Positions 21,280-30,543 are shown, numbered from the stretch's first letter. The stretch is DNA of 64,000 nt from Rhineura floridana (GCF_030035675.1 NC_084500.1:6898720-6962719); one strand, 5' to 3'. Program-made: numbers and translations. Notes: generated from the sequence alone by a model not told the origin.

Positions 21280-21282
<3 letters not shown>
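20871..21282. other. Unassigned non-coding DNA
   Basis: No gene or recognised repeat. A tgtttaaatgtttaaaagtg run lies near 20930-20960. Confidence 0.4.

Positions 21283-21342
<60 letters not shown>
21283..21342. repeat. (TG)n microsatellite
   Basis: About 29 uninterrupted TG units, closed by tgcgtgcgc. The His/Thr-rich frames on the minus strand are translations of this tract. Confidence 0.98.
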
Positions 21343-21346
<4 letters not shown>

Positions 21347-21616
21347 CGCTTCTCGTGAATGCGCTTGCTGCCCTTGAAATAATTTGGGTGTAAACTGTCA
21401 CCGGGTAGAGTAGAAATGTCAGTGTACATTCGTCTGTACTGTTTTCACCGTTCTCAAAATGTCTGGAGATATCTCATCTAACTGTCCCATCATCTGGACA
21501 TTTTTTGTTCTAAATAAAAACTGAGGAGGGGAGGGTGCAGTTTGAGGAACATTGAGTCAAATCATTGGTCCATCTAGCTCGGTACTGTCTACACCAGTGG
21601 GTCCTAAACTTAAACT

Positions 21617-22012
21617 GGAACGGGTTCAGAGGAGGGCAATCAGGATGATCAGGGGACTGGAAACAAAGCCCCATGAGAGGAGACTGAAAGAACAGGGCAT
21701 GTTTAGCCTTGAGAAGAGAAGACTGAGGGAAGAGATGATAGCCCTCTTCAAGTACTTGAAAGGTTGCCACACAGAGGAGGGCTGGGATCTCTTCTTGATC
21801 GTCCCAGAGTGCAGGACACGGAATAATGGGCTCAAGTTACAGGGAGCGAGGTTGCAACTGAACACCACTCTGTGGTGGGCTCTCCAACAGTGGAGGCCTT
21901 CAAGAGGCAGTTGGACAGCCACCTGCCGGGGATGCTTTAAGTTGGATTCCTGCATTGAGCAAGGGATTAGACTAGATGGCCTTATAGGCTCCTCCCAACT
22001 CTATGATCCTAA
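21617..22012 (+). mobile_element. CR1 LINE 3' fragment
   Basis: The frame at 21552-22034 includes the CR1 RT tail: LERVQRRAIRMIRGLETKPH, ERRLKEQGMFSLEKRRLREE, MIALFKYLKGCHTEEGWDLF and IVPECRTRNNGLKLQGARLQ. It ends with caactctatgatcct. It lies between the two terminal parts of the family F element. Confidence 0.88.
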
Positions 22013-22078
22013 TTCAAACTACTACAATAAATAGGGTTGCCAGGTCGGAACCATCCAAAAACCTGAGAAAATGTGGGC

Positions 22079-22234
22079 GGGCCCTAGTGACATCATGGGG
22101 CGGGCCCTAGTGACATCATGGGGTGGGCCCTAGTGACATCACGGGGTGGGTCCTAGTGACATCATGGGGTGGGCCCTAGTGACATCACAGGGCGGGCCCT
22201 AGCGACATCATGGGGCGGGCCCTAGTGACATCAT
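22079..22234. repeat. 23-bp GC-rich tandem array, 6.8 copies
   Basis: Six full units and one of 18 nt, consensus gggccctagtgacatcatgg plus ggc/ggt. Unit-to-unit differences are mostly C/T or G/A. Each unit carries tgacatca, one transition from the CRE palindrome tgacgtca. The array begins 32 bp inside the left terminal repeat of the 6.2-kb unit, where subterminal repeats of hAT-like elements usually lie. Confidence 0.95.
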
Positions 22235-22390
22235 TAAACATGATACATTGTATCAACCACAGTTGCTTGGAGCATACCATTCAAAAAAAAATTCTCTGGA
22301 GATTAAAATAGAAATCTTACCTAAAATAGGGTGTTCCTAGGTCCATCTGAAGTGACAAGGTCATTCTTTCTCACAAGCTTAGGGTGATGC

Positions 22391-22585
22391 AAAATGGAAA
22401 TGGACTGCCTTCAAGTTGATCCCAGGTAGGGTCTTCATGGTAAGCAGTATTCAGACAGAGGTGGTTTACTATTGCCTTCCTCTGAGTCTGAGAGGCAGTG
22501 ACTGGCCCAAGGTCACCCAGGGAGCTTCATGGCTGTGTGGGGATTCAAACCCTGGTCTGCCAGGTCACAGTTCAGCACCTTTAGA
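22391..22585 (-). mobile_element. tRNA-derived SINE with BovB-like tail
   Basis: The inverted order is aaaatggaaatggactgcc, ttcaagttgatccc, ggcccaaggtcacccaggg, and the promoter side ggattcaaaccctggtctgc. A short deletion removes the gacttatggcgacc part. Confidence 0.85.
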
Positions 22586-22797
22586 GAACATTTAATCTAG
22601 CCTACTTGCTTCTGGCAAGAAGGGTTTACATGCCCTCAGGCCAGGCCATTATTGGAAGAAAGGAGCTTAGTGTTGCAGAGAGGTTAGATGGGAGCACAGA
22701 TAGATGCCCCTGAAGGCAGCAACTGTAAGCATGCTTATTAAGGAACTAAGCCCCATAGAACTCAATAGGAGTTACTTCCTCCACTTGCTAAGACTCA

Positions 22798-23020
22798 GGC
22801 CACATTCACACCAGACATTTAATCCACTATTATTCCACTTTAAACAGCCATGGCTTCCCTCAACAAATCCTGGGAAGTGTAGTTTGCAAAGGGTGCTGAA
22901 AGCTGTTAGAGGACTCCTGTTGCCCTAACAGCTACAATCACAGAAATCTCTGGGAAGAGAGGCTGTCTGTTGAATCACTATGACAAACTGTAGCTCTGTG
23001 AGAACTGGGGTGTCCTTGGT
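22798..23020. mobile_element. Family E foldback MITE
   Basis: It opens ggccacattcacaccagac and contains atcctgggaagtgtagttt. The far arm (aactgtagctctgtgagaac) is incomplete before the next SINE. Confidence 0.75.
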
Positions 23021-23027
23021 ATTAGGA

Positions 23028-23175
23028 TGAAAAATGGAATTGTACTGCCTTCAAGTCAATTCCGACTTATGGCAACCCTATAAATAGGGTTTTCATGGTA
23101 AGTGGTATTCAGAGGGGGTTTACCATTGACTTCCACTGAGGCTGAGAGGCAGTGACTGGCCCAAGGTCAGGCACC
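23028..23175 (-). mobile_element. tRNA-derived SINE, partial
   Basis: The inverted tail reads ttcaagtcaattccgactta, ggcaaccctataaataggg and gtttaccattgacttcc. The promoter half is missing. Confidence 0.8.
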
Positions 23176-24623
23176 TTAAGGACAACAGAGAAGAGGCCAG
23201 TCTTGCCTTCCTTCCTATGGACCTTTCACAACCATAGCACTTCCACTGAAAAGGGCTAGGCTTCCTTGGGATCTGTTTTGGTGGCAGAACACAAAGCAGA
23301 GCTTCTCAAAAGACTGCAGTTAACCAGTTCATGCTGGAGGAGGTGATCCTTCTGATGACCTGGTCCCAAGCCATTTAAGACTTTGTAGGTAATAACCAGA
23401 ATTGTAATTGGCTGACAGTGAAGGGTCTTCAAAAGGAGTGCTTTACTCAGCCTTGAATCTCAAGGTACCCTTTGTCAACTAGATGGCCCCTTCCAGTCAT
23501 TCATGGGCTGTCTCCAGCTTAGCAGAAGAGCATTGCAAACTGAAATGCTGATTATACACATTTATCACTAAAATGGCCCAAAGCGACTCAACTTAAAAAC
23601 CAGATAGGACTGGGTGTTAGTCATACAATCCATTGATTTCAGTAGGTCTGCTCTGAGTATGACATGGTTGGATATTACCATGAAATTATGCAAATAGAAG
23701 AACACCTCTAGATTTCACTTGACATCTGTTGCACAAAGTTTTCCACTAAGTTGAAAACAGACCTTCATAAGCGAAAAAGGCATTCCATGCACAGAAGGAC
23801 ACTTTGAATGCAATATTGGAATTGCATGCATTGCAGCCACTAGAGACTGCATGTCTAACTGCACCACATGTACACACTAACAACAGGCTGGATCATCCAT
23901 TTTACAATCAAATGTGGAGGCAAAATTCTAAAGAGATCTATATTAGCCTGCTTTCAGAGTTATACATTTGAAGGATTTTTGAAAGCTGGGTAAATAACAA
24001 AGACCATATGTGTGTTAGAGAGAGCCTTCTATTCCTGTATCTTTTACAAAAGTATTAATTGAGTATCTCAGTTGGTGATAATAATAATCAACATGGTATA
24101 GAAACAGCCAGTAATTTTTGCCATATATTGCACATTTACCATAGGGGGGAAAAAGAAGGAAGTGAGGTTGCTATTTACTAGCAGAAGTCTGCAAGTCTAT
24201 GTGCAGATTTGGTTTTAAAATATATGCAAACCCTCTCCAACCTTCCAGCTTGAGATGAATGGCTGTGATACAGTTCCACTATCTTAAGAATGTAAAGGCA
24301 ATTTACATTACATTTATGGAGACTTGTGGCCTGCAGAGAGTCATGGTGCATTTGCCAATTCCTGTATTTCTCTCTCTACATAAGTTAGCTTTAATGCTAC
24401 CTTCCCCAACTCTTGCATACCTTTGGCAGCTACATAATGCACTATACTTATTAACCTTGGAAGTGACACACTGAAAAAAAATTCTGTCATAAGAATGTTA
24501 TTTTGTGGTCGTGATTTTTAGTCACATCAATCATAATTAAATTGCAGGGAGGCAGAATAAATTACTGTAAACCATTTGACCTTTATTCTTCTGTTCAAAG
24601 AAATCATGCAAAGCTCAAAACTT
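23176..24623. other. Unique DNA inside the 6.2-kb unit
   Basis: No gene or clear repeat is visible. About 23320-23460 (gcatgttaac-free region with tggtcccaagccatttaaga) resembles an old interspersed repeat. The AT-rich 24480-24620 segment looks slowly evolving (ttagtcacatcaatcataat) but conservation cannot be judged from one sequence. It may be captured intronic DNA. Confidence 0.4.
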
Positions 24624-25218
24624 CCTCCTATGCATTTCTTTTTTTTTTTCAATAATTTTTATTCAGATTTTCATAAAACATACAAGACAAAATCATAAAA
24701 CATTCAAAGACAAAAAACAAAATCAAAACTAGTTAAACAAAAAGAAAAAAAGAAAAAAAAAAACAAAAATAAAAAATAAAGAGTAAAATATTGACTTCCC
24801 ATTTGTCAAAGATCAAATCAGTTATAAGTCTATAATATATAACAATCCTGTCTCTTAAGTCATATTATAAAATCACTTTCCTCCAGTAGTTATCTTACTT
24901 AATCATCAAATCTCATAAACATTACTTTATTCTTTCCACAAAAAGTCAAAGAGAGGTTTCAATTCTTTAAGAAATATATCTATCAATTTTTTTTTCCAGA
25001 TAAGCATATCGATTAATCCATCTCATTACTAATTATGATAATCTTGTTGTCATAACCATAGTCAAAATAAACATTTCAATTAATCCATCACATCAGAATC
25101 TGTTAGGTTCAGTAATTTCAGTAGCCATTGTTCTATTATCCCTATTAGTTCCATTTTCCATCTTCCATCTTCAGTAGTCTTGTTAAGTCCAGTAATTTCA
25201 GTATCCAATCTTCCATTA

Positions 25219-26052
25219 TCAGTATTCCATAATAATCTTGCTGTCAAAGCCATAGTCATATAGTAAGAGTCTGATGGGAATTACCTCTATCCCAAATATT
25301 TTCTTGCCATCCATTCTGAATAGGTTGCTGAAATACTGCTGTAAAATCATATCTCTGTTCTTTTTTTCAAAATACACTGGGTCATCTCTTGAAAGTTTTT
25401 CCATTGTCACATGGCTGCAGTTAATTCCATAGATTTTCTCTATATTGGGCTCCATCACATCATTCCAGTCCAGAAGATTATCCATGCCATTGATAACTTT
25501 ATCTCTAGAATCTTCATTAATTTCTTCAGAGATAACATTGAGTTCCAAACAATAGATTTTATTTCTAAAGTCCATAGACTCCAAATCTTGTTCCTGTTCC
25601 ACGTTTGTTCCAATCTCCGGGATCTCCTCTCTCACAGGGACCCCTGTTCCAGTCTCCAGGGTCTCCTCTCTCACAGGGACCCCTGTTCCAGTCTCCAGGG
25701 TCTCCTCTCTCACAAGGACCCCTATGTCTTTAATCTCCTGTGTCTCCAAACAATAAATTTTGTTTCTAAAGTCCATAGACTCCAAATCTTTTTCCTGTTC
25801 CACGTTTGTTCCAATCTCCGGGGTCTCCTCTCTCACAGGGACCCCTTCCAGGGTCACCTCTCTCACAGGGACCCCTATATCTTTAATCTCCTGCTTCATT
25901 TTACTCAATTCAATTTTCAGCTCCTTACAACCCTGTCGCAGGTTTTGTTTCGTTATCTCAATCTCATCCATTATTTTCTGAAACATAGTTATTTCCAGCT
26001 TCTCAGCCACTTTCTTAATTGCCATTTTAAAAGAAAAATATAGGAAAACCAC
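25219..26052 (-). CDS. L1-type ORF1 protein, intact, with internal repeats
   Basis: A 277-residue open frame; Met10 (MAIKKVAEKLE) is an equally plausible start. Residues 11-58 form a heptad-rich, probably coiled-coil segment (MFQKIMDEIEITKQNL, LKIELSKMKQEIKDI), the usual trimerisation part of L1 ORF1p. Residues 54-103 and 105-170 are two copies of one module running from QEIKDIGV to DFRNKIYCLE. Copy two also holds tandem 13-mers with core VPVREETLETGTG. Residues 171-277 (NVISEEINEDSRDKVINGMD, MILQQYFSNLFRMDGKKIF) correspond to the conserved C-terminal part of squamate L1 ORF1 as I recall it. ORF1p binds RNA as a retrotransposition chaperone; activity here is untested. Confidence 0.78.
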   Translation of the reverse strand: MVFLYFSFKMAIKKVAEKLEITMFQKIMDEIEITKQNLRQGCKELKIELSKMKQEIKDIGVPVREVTLEGVPVREETPEIGTNVEQEKDLESMDFRNKIYCLETQEIKDIGVLVREETLETGTGVPVREETLETGTGVPVREEIPEIGTNVEQEQDLESMDFRNKIYCLELNVISEEINEDSRDKVINGMDNLLDWNDVMEPNIEKIYGINCSHVTMEKLSRDDPVYFEKKNRDMILQQYFSNLFRMDGKKIFGIEVIPIRLLLYDYGFDSKIIMEY

Positions 26053-26779
26053 TTCTTATTTCAGCAACAATTGGGTTAATACTCCAAACTTGGTGACATC
26101 ACAGTATAAACAGAGCAGACAGCCTTATCTCTCCATGCTTAAGTAAACAAAATGCAGTTCCCAGGATCGAAACAATTAATGGCGGTCGTCAGAAAACAGA
26201 TTCGTCAAAATAAAATAGACCAAAAAGAGAGTAGTCTCAGACAATATAATATTCTTCAAAATAAAAATCTGGAATAGAAATCCCTCTTCTGTGTATATCT
26301 TTAGAATGCAAATCCAGGACAGCTTTTTGCAACAAAAACAGAGATAAGCTATTAATTAGTGAGTAGCAGAGAGAAGTTATGGCTCCCCAGTGAGATGTCA
26401 AAAACCGATCAATCTGGCAAATCTCTTTTAAACAGCAACAATTTAAGTCAAGTAAAAGAAAAATATAGAAAGAAGGGTGCTTGCCTGTTAGTGCGTTCTC
26501 TCTTAGAAGATAAGATGAACGTTCGCTTTTCCAGATAGAGCTTGTTGTTAAAAATCCGTCCCACCTTCGTCGGCTGGACCTCGTCCCATAAATTAATGAG
26601 ATCTGGTCTTCCCAACAAAAATAGGCTTTGAGGTTAATCTCTTCGTTTCTCCCTACCCGGGAGAAGTTTAATCAGTCAAAAAAAGAAAAAATCTGACTGA
26701 TATATCTGAATAAGCTTCTTTTGAGGCAGGAGCCCGTCTCAAAAGCAGGCACAGGCTAAGTCACCCTTCCCGGAAGTCC
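26053..26779 (-). promoter_or_regulatory. 5' UTR of the ORF1-only L1
   Basis: About 730 bp precede ORF1 on the minus strand, starting ggacttccgggaagggtgac. A retained 5' end is where LINE internal promoters lie, so the copy could in principle initiate its own transcript. No specific factor site is claimed. Confidence 0.5.
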
Positions 26780-26794
26780 CCTCCTATGCATTTC

Positions 26795-27220
26795 CATGAG
26801 ATTTGTTATTTTTTTGTTCCTTTAAAATGTAAGAATGAGACTTTGATTGAAGCCACATAGTAAATCTCTCAAAATTCTTCACCACTTTGCTACTTGCTTG
26901 ATAAAGTGTTTGCTGTTTATAATTGGCTTTATAATTGGCTGTTAGTGGATTGGCTAACAGAGTTGGATCAACTTGGGTGTTCTGCAGTTAACATGGTGGT
27001 GGTTATGCCTAATTCCCACAGCAGGGAGGGGGAATTAGGAGGAGCATCACAAAGAACAAAAGTTAGTAGACTGCCAGCTGCGTAAAGCCCTAGCTGTGAA
27101 CAGGTTTGAGTAACAGCAATATTTCTAAGGAGCGAGAGTAATGACACTTAAGTGAGGTTGGTCTTAATGTAAGCAGTTGCAGGTCTGTATCCAATAATGT
27201 ATCATTACTGTGTGGAAGGG
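26795..27220. other. Unique DNA inside the 6.2-kb unit
   Basis: It contains a short imperfect repeat (ataattggctttataattgg near 26915-26940) and otherwise no recognised element. If the minus-strand exon at 27714-27760 is real, this would be its first intron. Confidence 0.35.
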
Positions 27221-28130
27221 AAAAGCGGCAGCAGCCGAAGTTCTCCCCTCTGGAAGGGGCAGAACGCCTCTCTAGGTCTGAGGCCCGCCTCCCTCCCTCC
27301 CGCACCTGCTTCACGCCCCCCCGCCACAAGCAGGGGACGATCTGCACGGGGGGGGGTCTCTCTCTTCTAGGCTTGCCTTTGGCTTGACGCCCAGGCCGGC
27401 TCAGGGTAAGTAGCTAGAGAGGCTGGGAGCGGCGGCCCGAGGGACACTCCAGGAAAGAAGGCGCGTGTGGGGAGGAGGGGCTGCCTGGCCCTTGATGTGA
27501 ACCCCGGAACCAGTTTTCAACCTTAGCGCTCAGCTCTAGTCCCGGAGACGCACTTCCTCATGGAAAGCAGCAGCGTGCCTCTGCACACGTGCAAAGTGTC
27601 CCTTCCCTCTGAGGACCCACAACCAGCTCCGCCCAGAACCTGCTCCCCAAGAGGCGTGAGGCGGCGGCGGTGGCTGCCCCGGCCAGAGGCGATCCCCGTC
27701 CTGCCCGCCTTACCTGAGCAGCGTGCCGAGCAGGATCTGTAGCAGGAGCGGCGCTTGCATTACTCAGCCACGCTCTGTCTCCCGCCGGCCGGCGAGACTT
27801 ACAGCGGCAGCGGCGCAGCCCAAGGAGGTGCGCAAGCATGTCCCGCTGCTACTCCATGGCGCCGTCCGGCAGCGGCAGCGGCTGTGCCGCATGGAGGCGC
27901 CTCGACAGCCGAGCAACGGCCTCCACCTCGGTCCTGCCCGCCGCCCTGAGGCTCGACAGAGATGCGCCCGCTCGCTTCAGCCCACCCTCACCAGGCTGCC
28001 CAGCCAACGCTACTTCCTCCTCCTGCGCCTCACTGGAAAAAGGCGGGTGGGCGGGAAGATGCTGCTTCCTCCTCCTGCACCTGCGCCTGCCTGGGAAAAG
28101 GCGGGTGGGCGGGAAGAGTCTTCAGCAGCA
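27221..28130. promoter_or_regulatory. CpG island inside the 6.2-kb unit
   Basis: About 900 bp are strongly GC-rich and dense in CG (for example gaggcggcggcggtggctgc near 27658 and cagcggcagcggcgcagccc near 27800), in sharp contrast to the AT-rich surroundings. Near 28010-28115 a block with gaaaaaggcgggtgggcggg is tandemly duplicated. The island resembles a vertebrate promoter. It lacks an obvious TATA box next to the candidate exon. Whether it is captured host promoter or native transposon sequence cannot be decided here. Confidence 0.6.
27714..27760 (-). CDS. Candidate first coding exon (signal peptide) with splice donor
   Basis: On the minus strand an ATG at 27760 opens MQAPLLLQILLGTLL, a short hydrophobic stretch typical of a signal peptide. 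After 47 nt it reaches CAG|GTAAGG, a near-consensus splice donor with the exon ending at 27714. An in-frame TGA lies 6 nt upstream of the ATG, so the start is well defined. The context is a CpG island. I do not recognise the gene and cannot see exon 2. It could be a captured first exon or chance. A second minus-strand ATG at 27839 is followed by another donor-like CTGTAAGT. Confidence 0.35.
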
Positions 28131-28457
28131 TACACATGCATGAATCACGCATGCGTGGCTGGGGGAGGCTCTTGAAAACCAGAGATCTATCTATTTAGCA
28201 TAAATATGGCCGGAGGCCGGAGACGGCCCCCTTTTGCCGGAGAGTCCGGCAGAAAACTGGAGACCTGGCAACCCTAACAATAAAACAGTCCTAAGAAACA
28301 AAAGAAGCAATACAAATGCATTTAAAAATGAATATTTAATACAGACATGCCATGGACCACCTGAATGAAGCTCGTGGACCATTGGTGGTCCATGGACCAC
28401 AGTTTGGGAACCCCTGGTCTACACTGACTGGCTGTCTGGGTTTCAGGCGGGCGTCTC

Positions 28458-29259
28458 TGTGACGCCCTTCTCTGGCTCTCCCTGTCAGGTTCCTACCTGC
28501 TCGTGGCTACTGCCTTTCACTAGGCACCACCAGGGACTCCACCAGTCCGGACTGTCCTTTTTTTATGGTTTCTCCCTCCGCTCTAGCACAGATCTCAATA
28601 GATCCCCCTGCTAGGCAGCACCACCAGTCATGTTCTACAACCAATGTTCCCAGAGACCTTGCCTGAGTCTCTCTATCCGGTTACATTCGTGACTGCGTGC
28701 CTATGCTGTTCCCAACCCCCTTGTATCAATGCATATAACTCATAACTTGGGGTTGTTCTGGATACTTATAATGTTATCTTCTCCTCTTCACCGCTGCCAC
28801 CATTTGTTACTGTTTCCCTTCAGCCTTGGTTATTACCTTACCCTCCCTTCTGGTCTCTGAAACCCCAGCCAAGGATCAGGCCTTCGGTAAACCAAATTAA
28901 GTATTTATTAAATAACATTAATAACAAGATAACTTTGATAATGATCTACAAGCTTATGGTTTCATCTATTACTGTGATATTTGACTTATTACTAATCCGA
29001 ACTCCACCTCCCTCTTTCTCCACACTCTCCTGACATACACCAACTCACACCCACCTCCCAACTCCATCAAAACAACCCACTCACGTCCACCCAGATTCAA
29101 CTGTCATCCTTCCATTTATACTCTCAGCCATCCAAACACTCAGCCAATCATCCAGCATTCTACTGCTCATTTACTCCCCCCTCCTCTTTCATTCCACTTA
29201 CCACATATCTTCTATACAAACAGGACTTACCATATATACATTAATACAGGAACATCACA
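28458..29259 (-). mobile_element. LTR fossil (solo LTR), 802 bp
   Basis: It starts tgtgacgccc and ends acatcaca, with short inverted ends tgtga/tcaca. The 5-mer gtctc is repeated on both sides (28453-28457 and 29260-29264), as for Gypsy-like and some endogenous retroviral LTRs. An AATAAA lies on the minus strand near 28905-28915, supporting minus orientation. No internal coding region is present. It sits inside a tRNA-derived SINE. Clean ends suggest moderate age. Confidence 0.8.
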
Positions 29260-29647
29260 GTCTCTCTCAACCCTACCTGGAGATGCCGGGGATTGAATCT
29301 GAGACCTTCTACATGCAAAGCAAATGCTCGACCACTGAAATTGAATGATGAGGGCAGACTCTTACCAGATATGCAGAGAACCCAAACACGGCTTTGTGTT
29401 TCAAGCACTGATTTCTCTCTCTCTCTTCCTTATATGTACACCCTTCCCCATAGAACACGCATGTGCAAAAATCAAGACACTGTTACACAAAGGACAAGAC
29501 TTATAACTGAGGCGGCCAGGGAATTCTTCGGCTGGGTGGAGTTCTGTGGCCTGGGTTACATAATGGGCACCTACACACACCTTTGCTGGTAATGCCCCAC
29601 AGAAAAAAACACCTCTCTCAATAACCTGGTCAGGTTAATATGGGAAA

Positions 29648-29815
29648 ATTTATTTATTTATTTATTACATTTATATACCTCCCCATAGCCGAAGCTCTGT
29701 GGGCAGTTTACAGCAATTAAAAACAATAAAAAACAAATATACAAATTTTAAAACACAAAAAACAATTTAAAAACACAATTTTAAAAGCAATTAAAAACAA
29801 TTTAAAGTTATGTTT
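29648..29815. mobile_element. (TTTA)n-headed short repeat
   Basis: A (TTTA)n run is followed by acatttatatacctcccc, atagccgaagctctgtggg and cagtttacagcaatt, then an A-rich tail. The same repeat is at 47958 and 40083. Probably L2-derived. Confidence 0.6.
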
Positions 29816-30543
29816 TTTCCAAACATATGTTTAACCCAAAGAATGGCTTTTAAATCAGTGCAGGGAAGACTAAGACTGAGTTAGCACATGATGTACAAAA
29901 CCAAGCCTTCAGCAGTGTGCTATGGTGGTGGCTTATTCAGGGGCTGGGGGGCTCAGCTAGCAATTTCTTGATGCAGGGGTATTAAAAGGGTCCCCTGTTT
30001 TCATCTGTGGAATAAAAGATGATGTGTACATCTGGGAGAAAAGAGGACTTCCTTTGTACTTGAAGCCGGGAGTTTGATCATCATCAGTGCTTCAAGTGCC
30101 TCACTGGTACTCAACCTTTAGCTGCGCCATCACTCGAGTTAAAGGCTCAAGAGAGATTTGAAGCGCATTTGGCCAGGCAAGAGGAAAATGTGTTCTAAAA
30201 TAACGGTCACAACACTCTTCGGACTGGCCAGTTAAAGGTCAGCATCGAAGCTGTCTGGCATTCCATTTGCCTTTTTGGTGTATAGATTTTTTTATTCATC
30301 AGCAAAGAGATGCTAATTGCTAGAAGTGGCATGGTGCCGAAAACATCTCACTGCACCTGCCATGGCTCCTTTTTTTCCTGCCAAAGGAGAGTTAGTTAAA
30401 GGATCCCGGTGGCTGGGGATCAAATGTCTTTTTGCCATTTATCATAGCCACCTTTCTGAAACATGGGAAATCTGCCATGTTTTTGTGGAAGCTGAAAAAA
30501 CCTTAAAAAATGGGGGGGGGACTGCATATGAAGTTACCTAATC
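29816..30543. other. Unassigned non-coding DNA
   Basis: No gene. The Gly/Lys-rich end of a frame at 30317-30541 comes from a g-run near 30512. No repeat family recognised. Confidence 0.4.

Larger units (their letters stand above)
24639..26779 (-). mobile_element. ORF1-only L1 element (HAL1-like), complete ends
   Basis: This 2,141-bp insertion is flanked by a perfect 15-bp duplication, cctcctatgcatttc, at 24624-24638 and 26780-26794. Read on the minus strand it has a 5' UTR of about 730 bp, one open ORF1, a 3' UTR of about 580 bp, an AATAAA signal and a poly(A) tail (the T-run near 24639). No endonuclease or reverse-transcriptase frame exists, and there is no room for one. In mammals such ORF1-only L1 derivatives are called HAL1 and are mobilised in trans. 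Clean flanks and an intact frame suggest youth. It is inserted within the 6.2-kb unit. Confidence 0.85.
22032..28276 (-). mobile_element. 6.2-kb TIR unit: candidate gene-carrying (Pack-type) transposon
   Basis: Perfect 15-bp terminal inverted repeats (tagggttgccaggtc at 22032-22046 and its inverse at 28262-28276) are flanked by the identical 8-mer acaataaa (22024-22031 and 28277-28284). The flanks are continuous family F sequence: aattcaaac on the left and agaagcaatacaaat on the right. The copy at 2063-2285 shows these stretches joined without the unit. The length is 6,245 bp. Contents are a 23-bp tandem array next to the left end, SINEs and a foldback MITE, an ORF1-only L1 with its own target duplication, unique DNA, and a CpG island with a candidate first exon. 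No transposase frame is visible. Eight-bp duplications and TAGGG ends suggest hAT/Ac-like mobilisation in trans. Capture of a host gene 5' end is inference. Confidence 0.75.
21595..28416. mobile_element. Family F hAT element hosting later insertions
   Basis: The left end cagtgggtcctaaact starts at 21595 and the right end cagtttgggaacccctg closes at 28416. The 8-mer gtctacac is duplicated perfectly at 21587-21594 and 28417-28424. Its own sequence is only about 170 bp; the rest is a CR1 fragment (21617-22012) and the 6.2-kb unit (22032-28276). Some of its left part was lost at the CR1 junction. Confidence 0.88.
21546..29350 (-). mobile_element. tRNA-derived SINE torn apart by nested insertions
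   Basis: Three separated pieces align with one inverted SINE of the type seen intact at 55680. They are 21546-21594 (attggtccatctagctc, tgtctacac), 28425-28457 (tgactggctgtctgggtttc) and 29265-29350 (aaccctacctggagatgcc, gcaaagcaaatgctcgacca). A family F hAT (21595-28416) separates the first two, and an LTR fossil (28458-29259) separates the second and third. Both insertions have clean target duplications. Confidence 0.85.

Noticed and set aside
21133-21429. His/Thr-repeat proteins of 98-160 residues on the minus strand
   Set aside because: They are translations of the (TG)n microsatellite at 21283-21342 and its flanks, not genes.
25411-26043. 210-residue plus-strand frame opposite ORF1
   Set aside because: It is the antisense shadow of the L1-type ORF1, whose minus-strand frame has the recognisable protein.
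27723-28175. 150-residue plus-strand frame in the CpG island
   Set aside because: GC-rich DNA is poor in stop codons, several overlapping frames are open there on both strands, and none shows a domain. The splice-donor exon on the minus strand is the better candidate.
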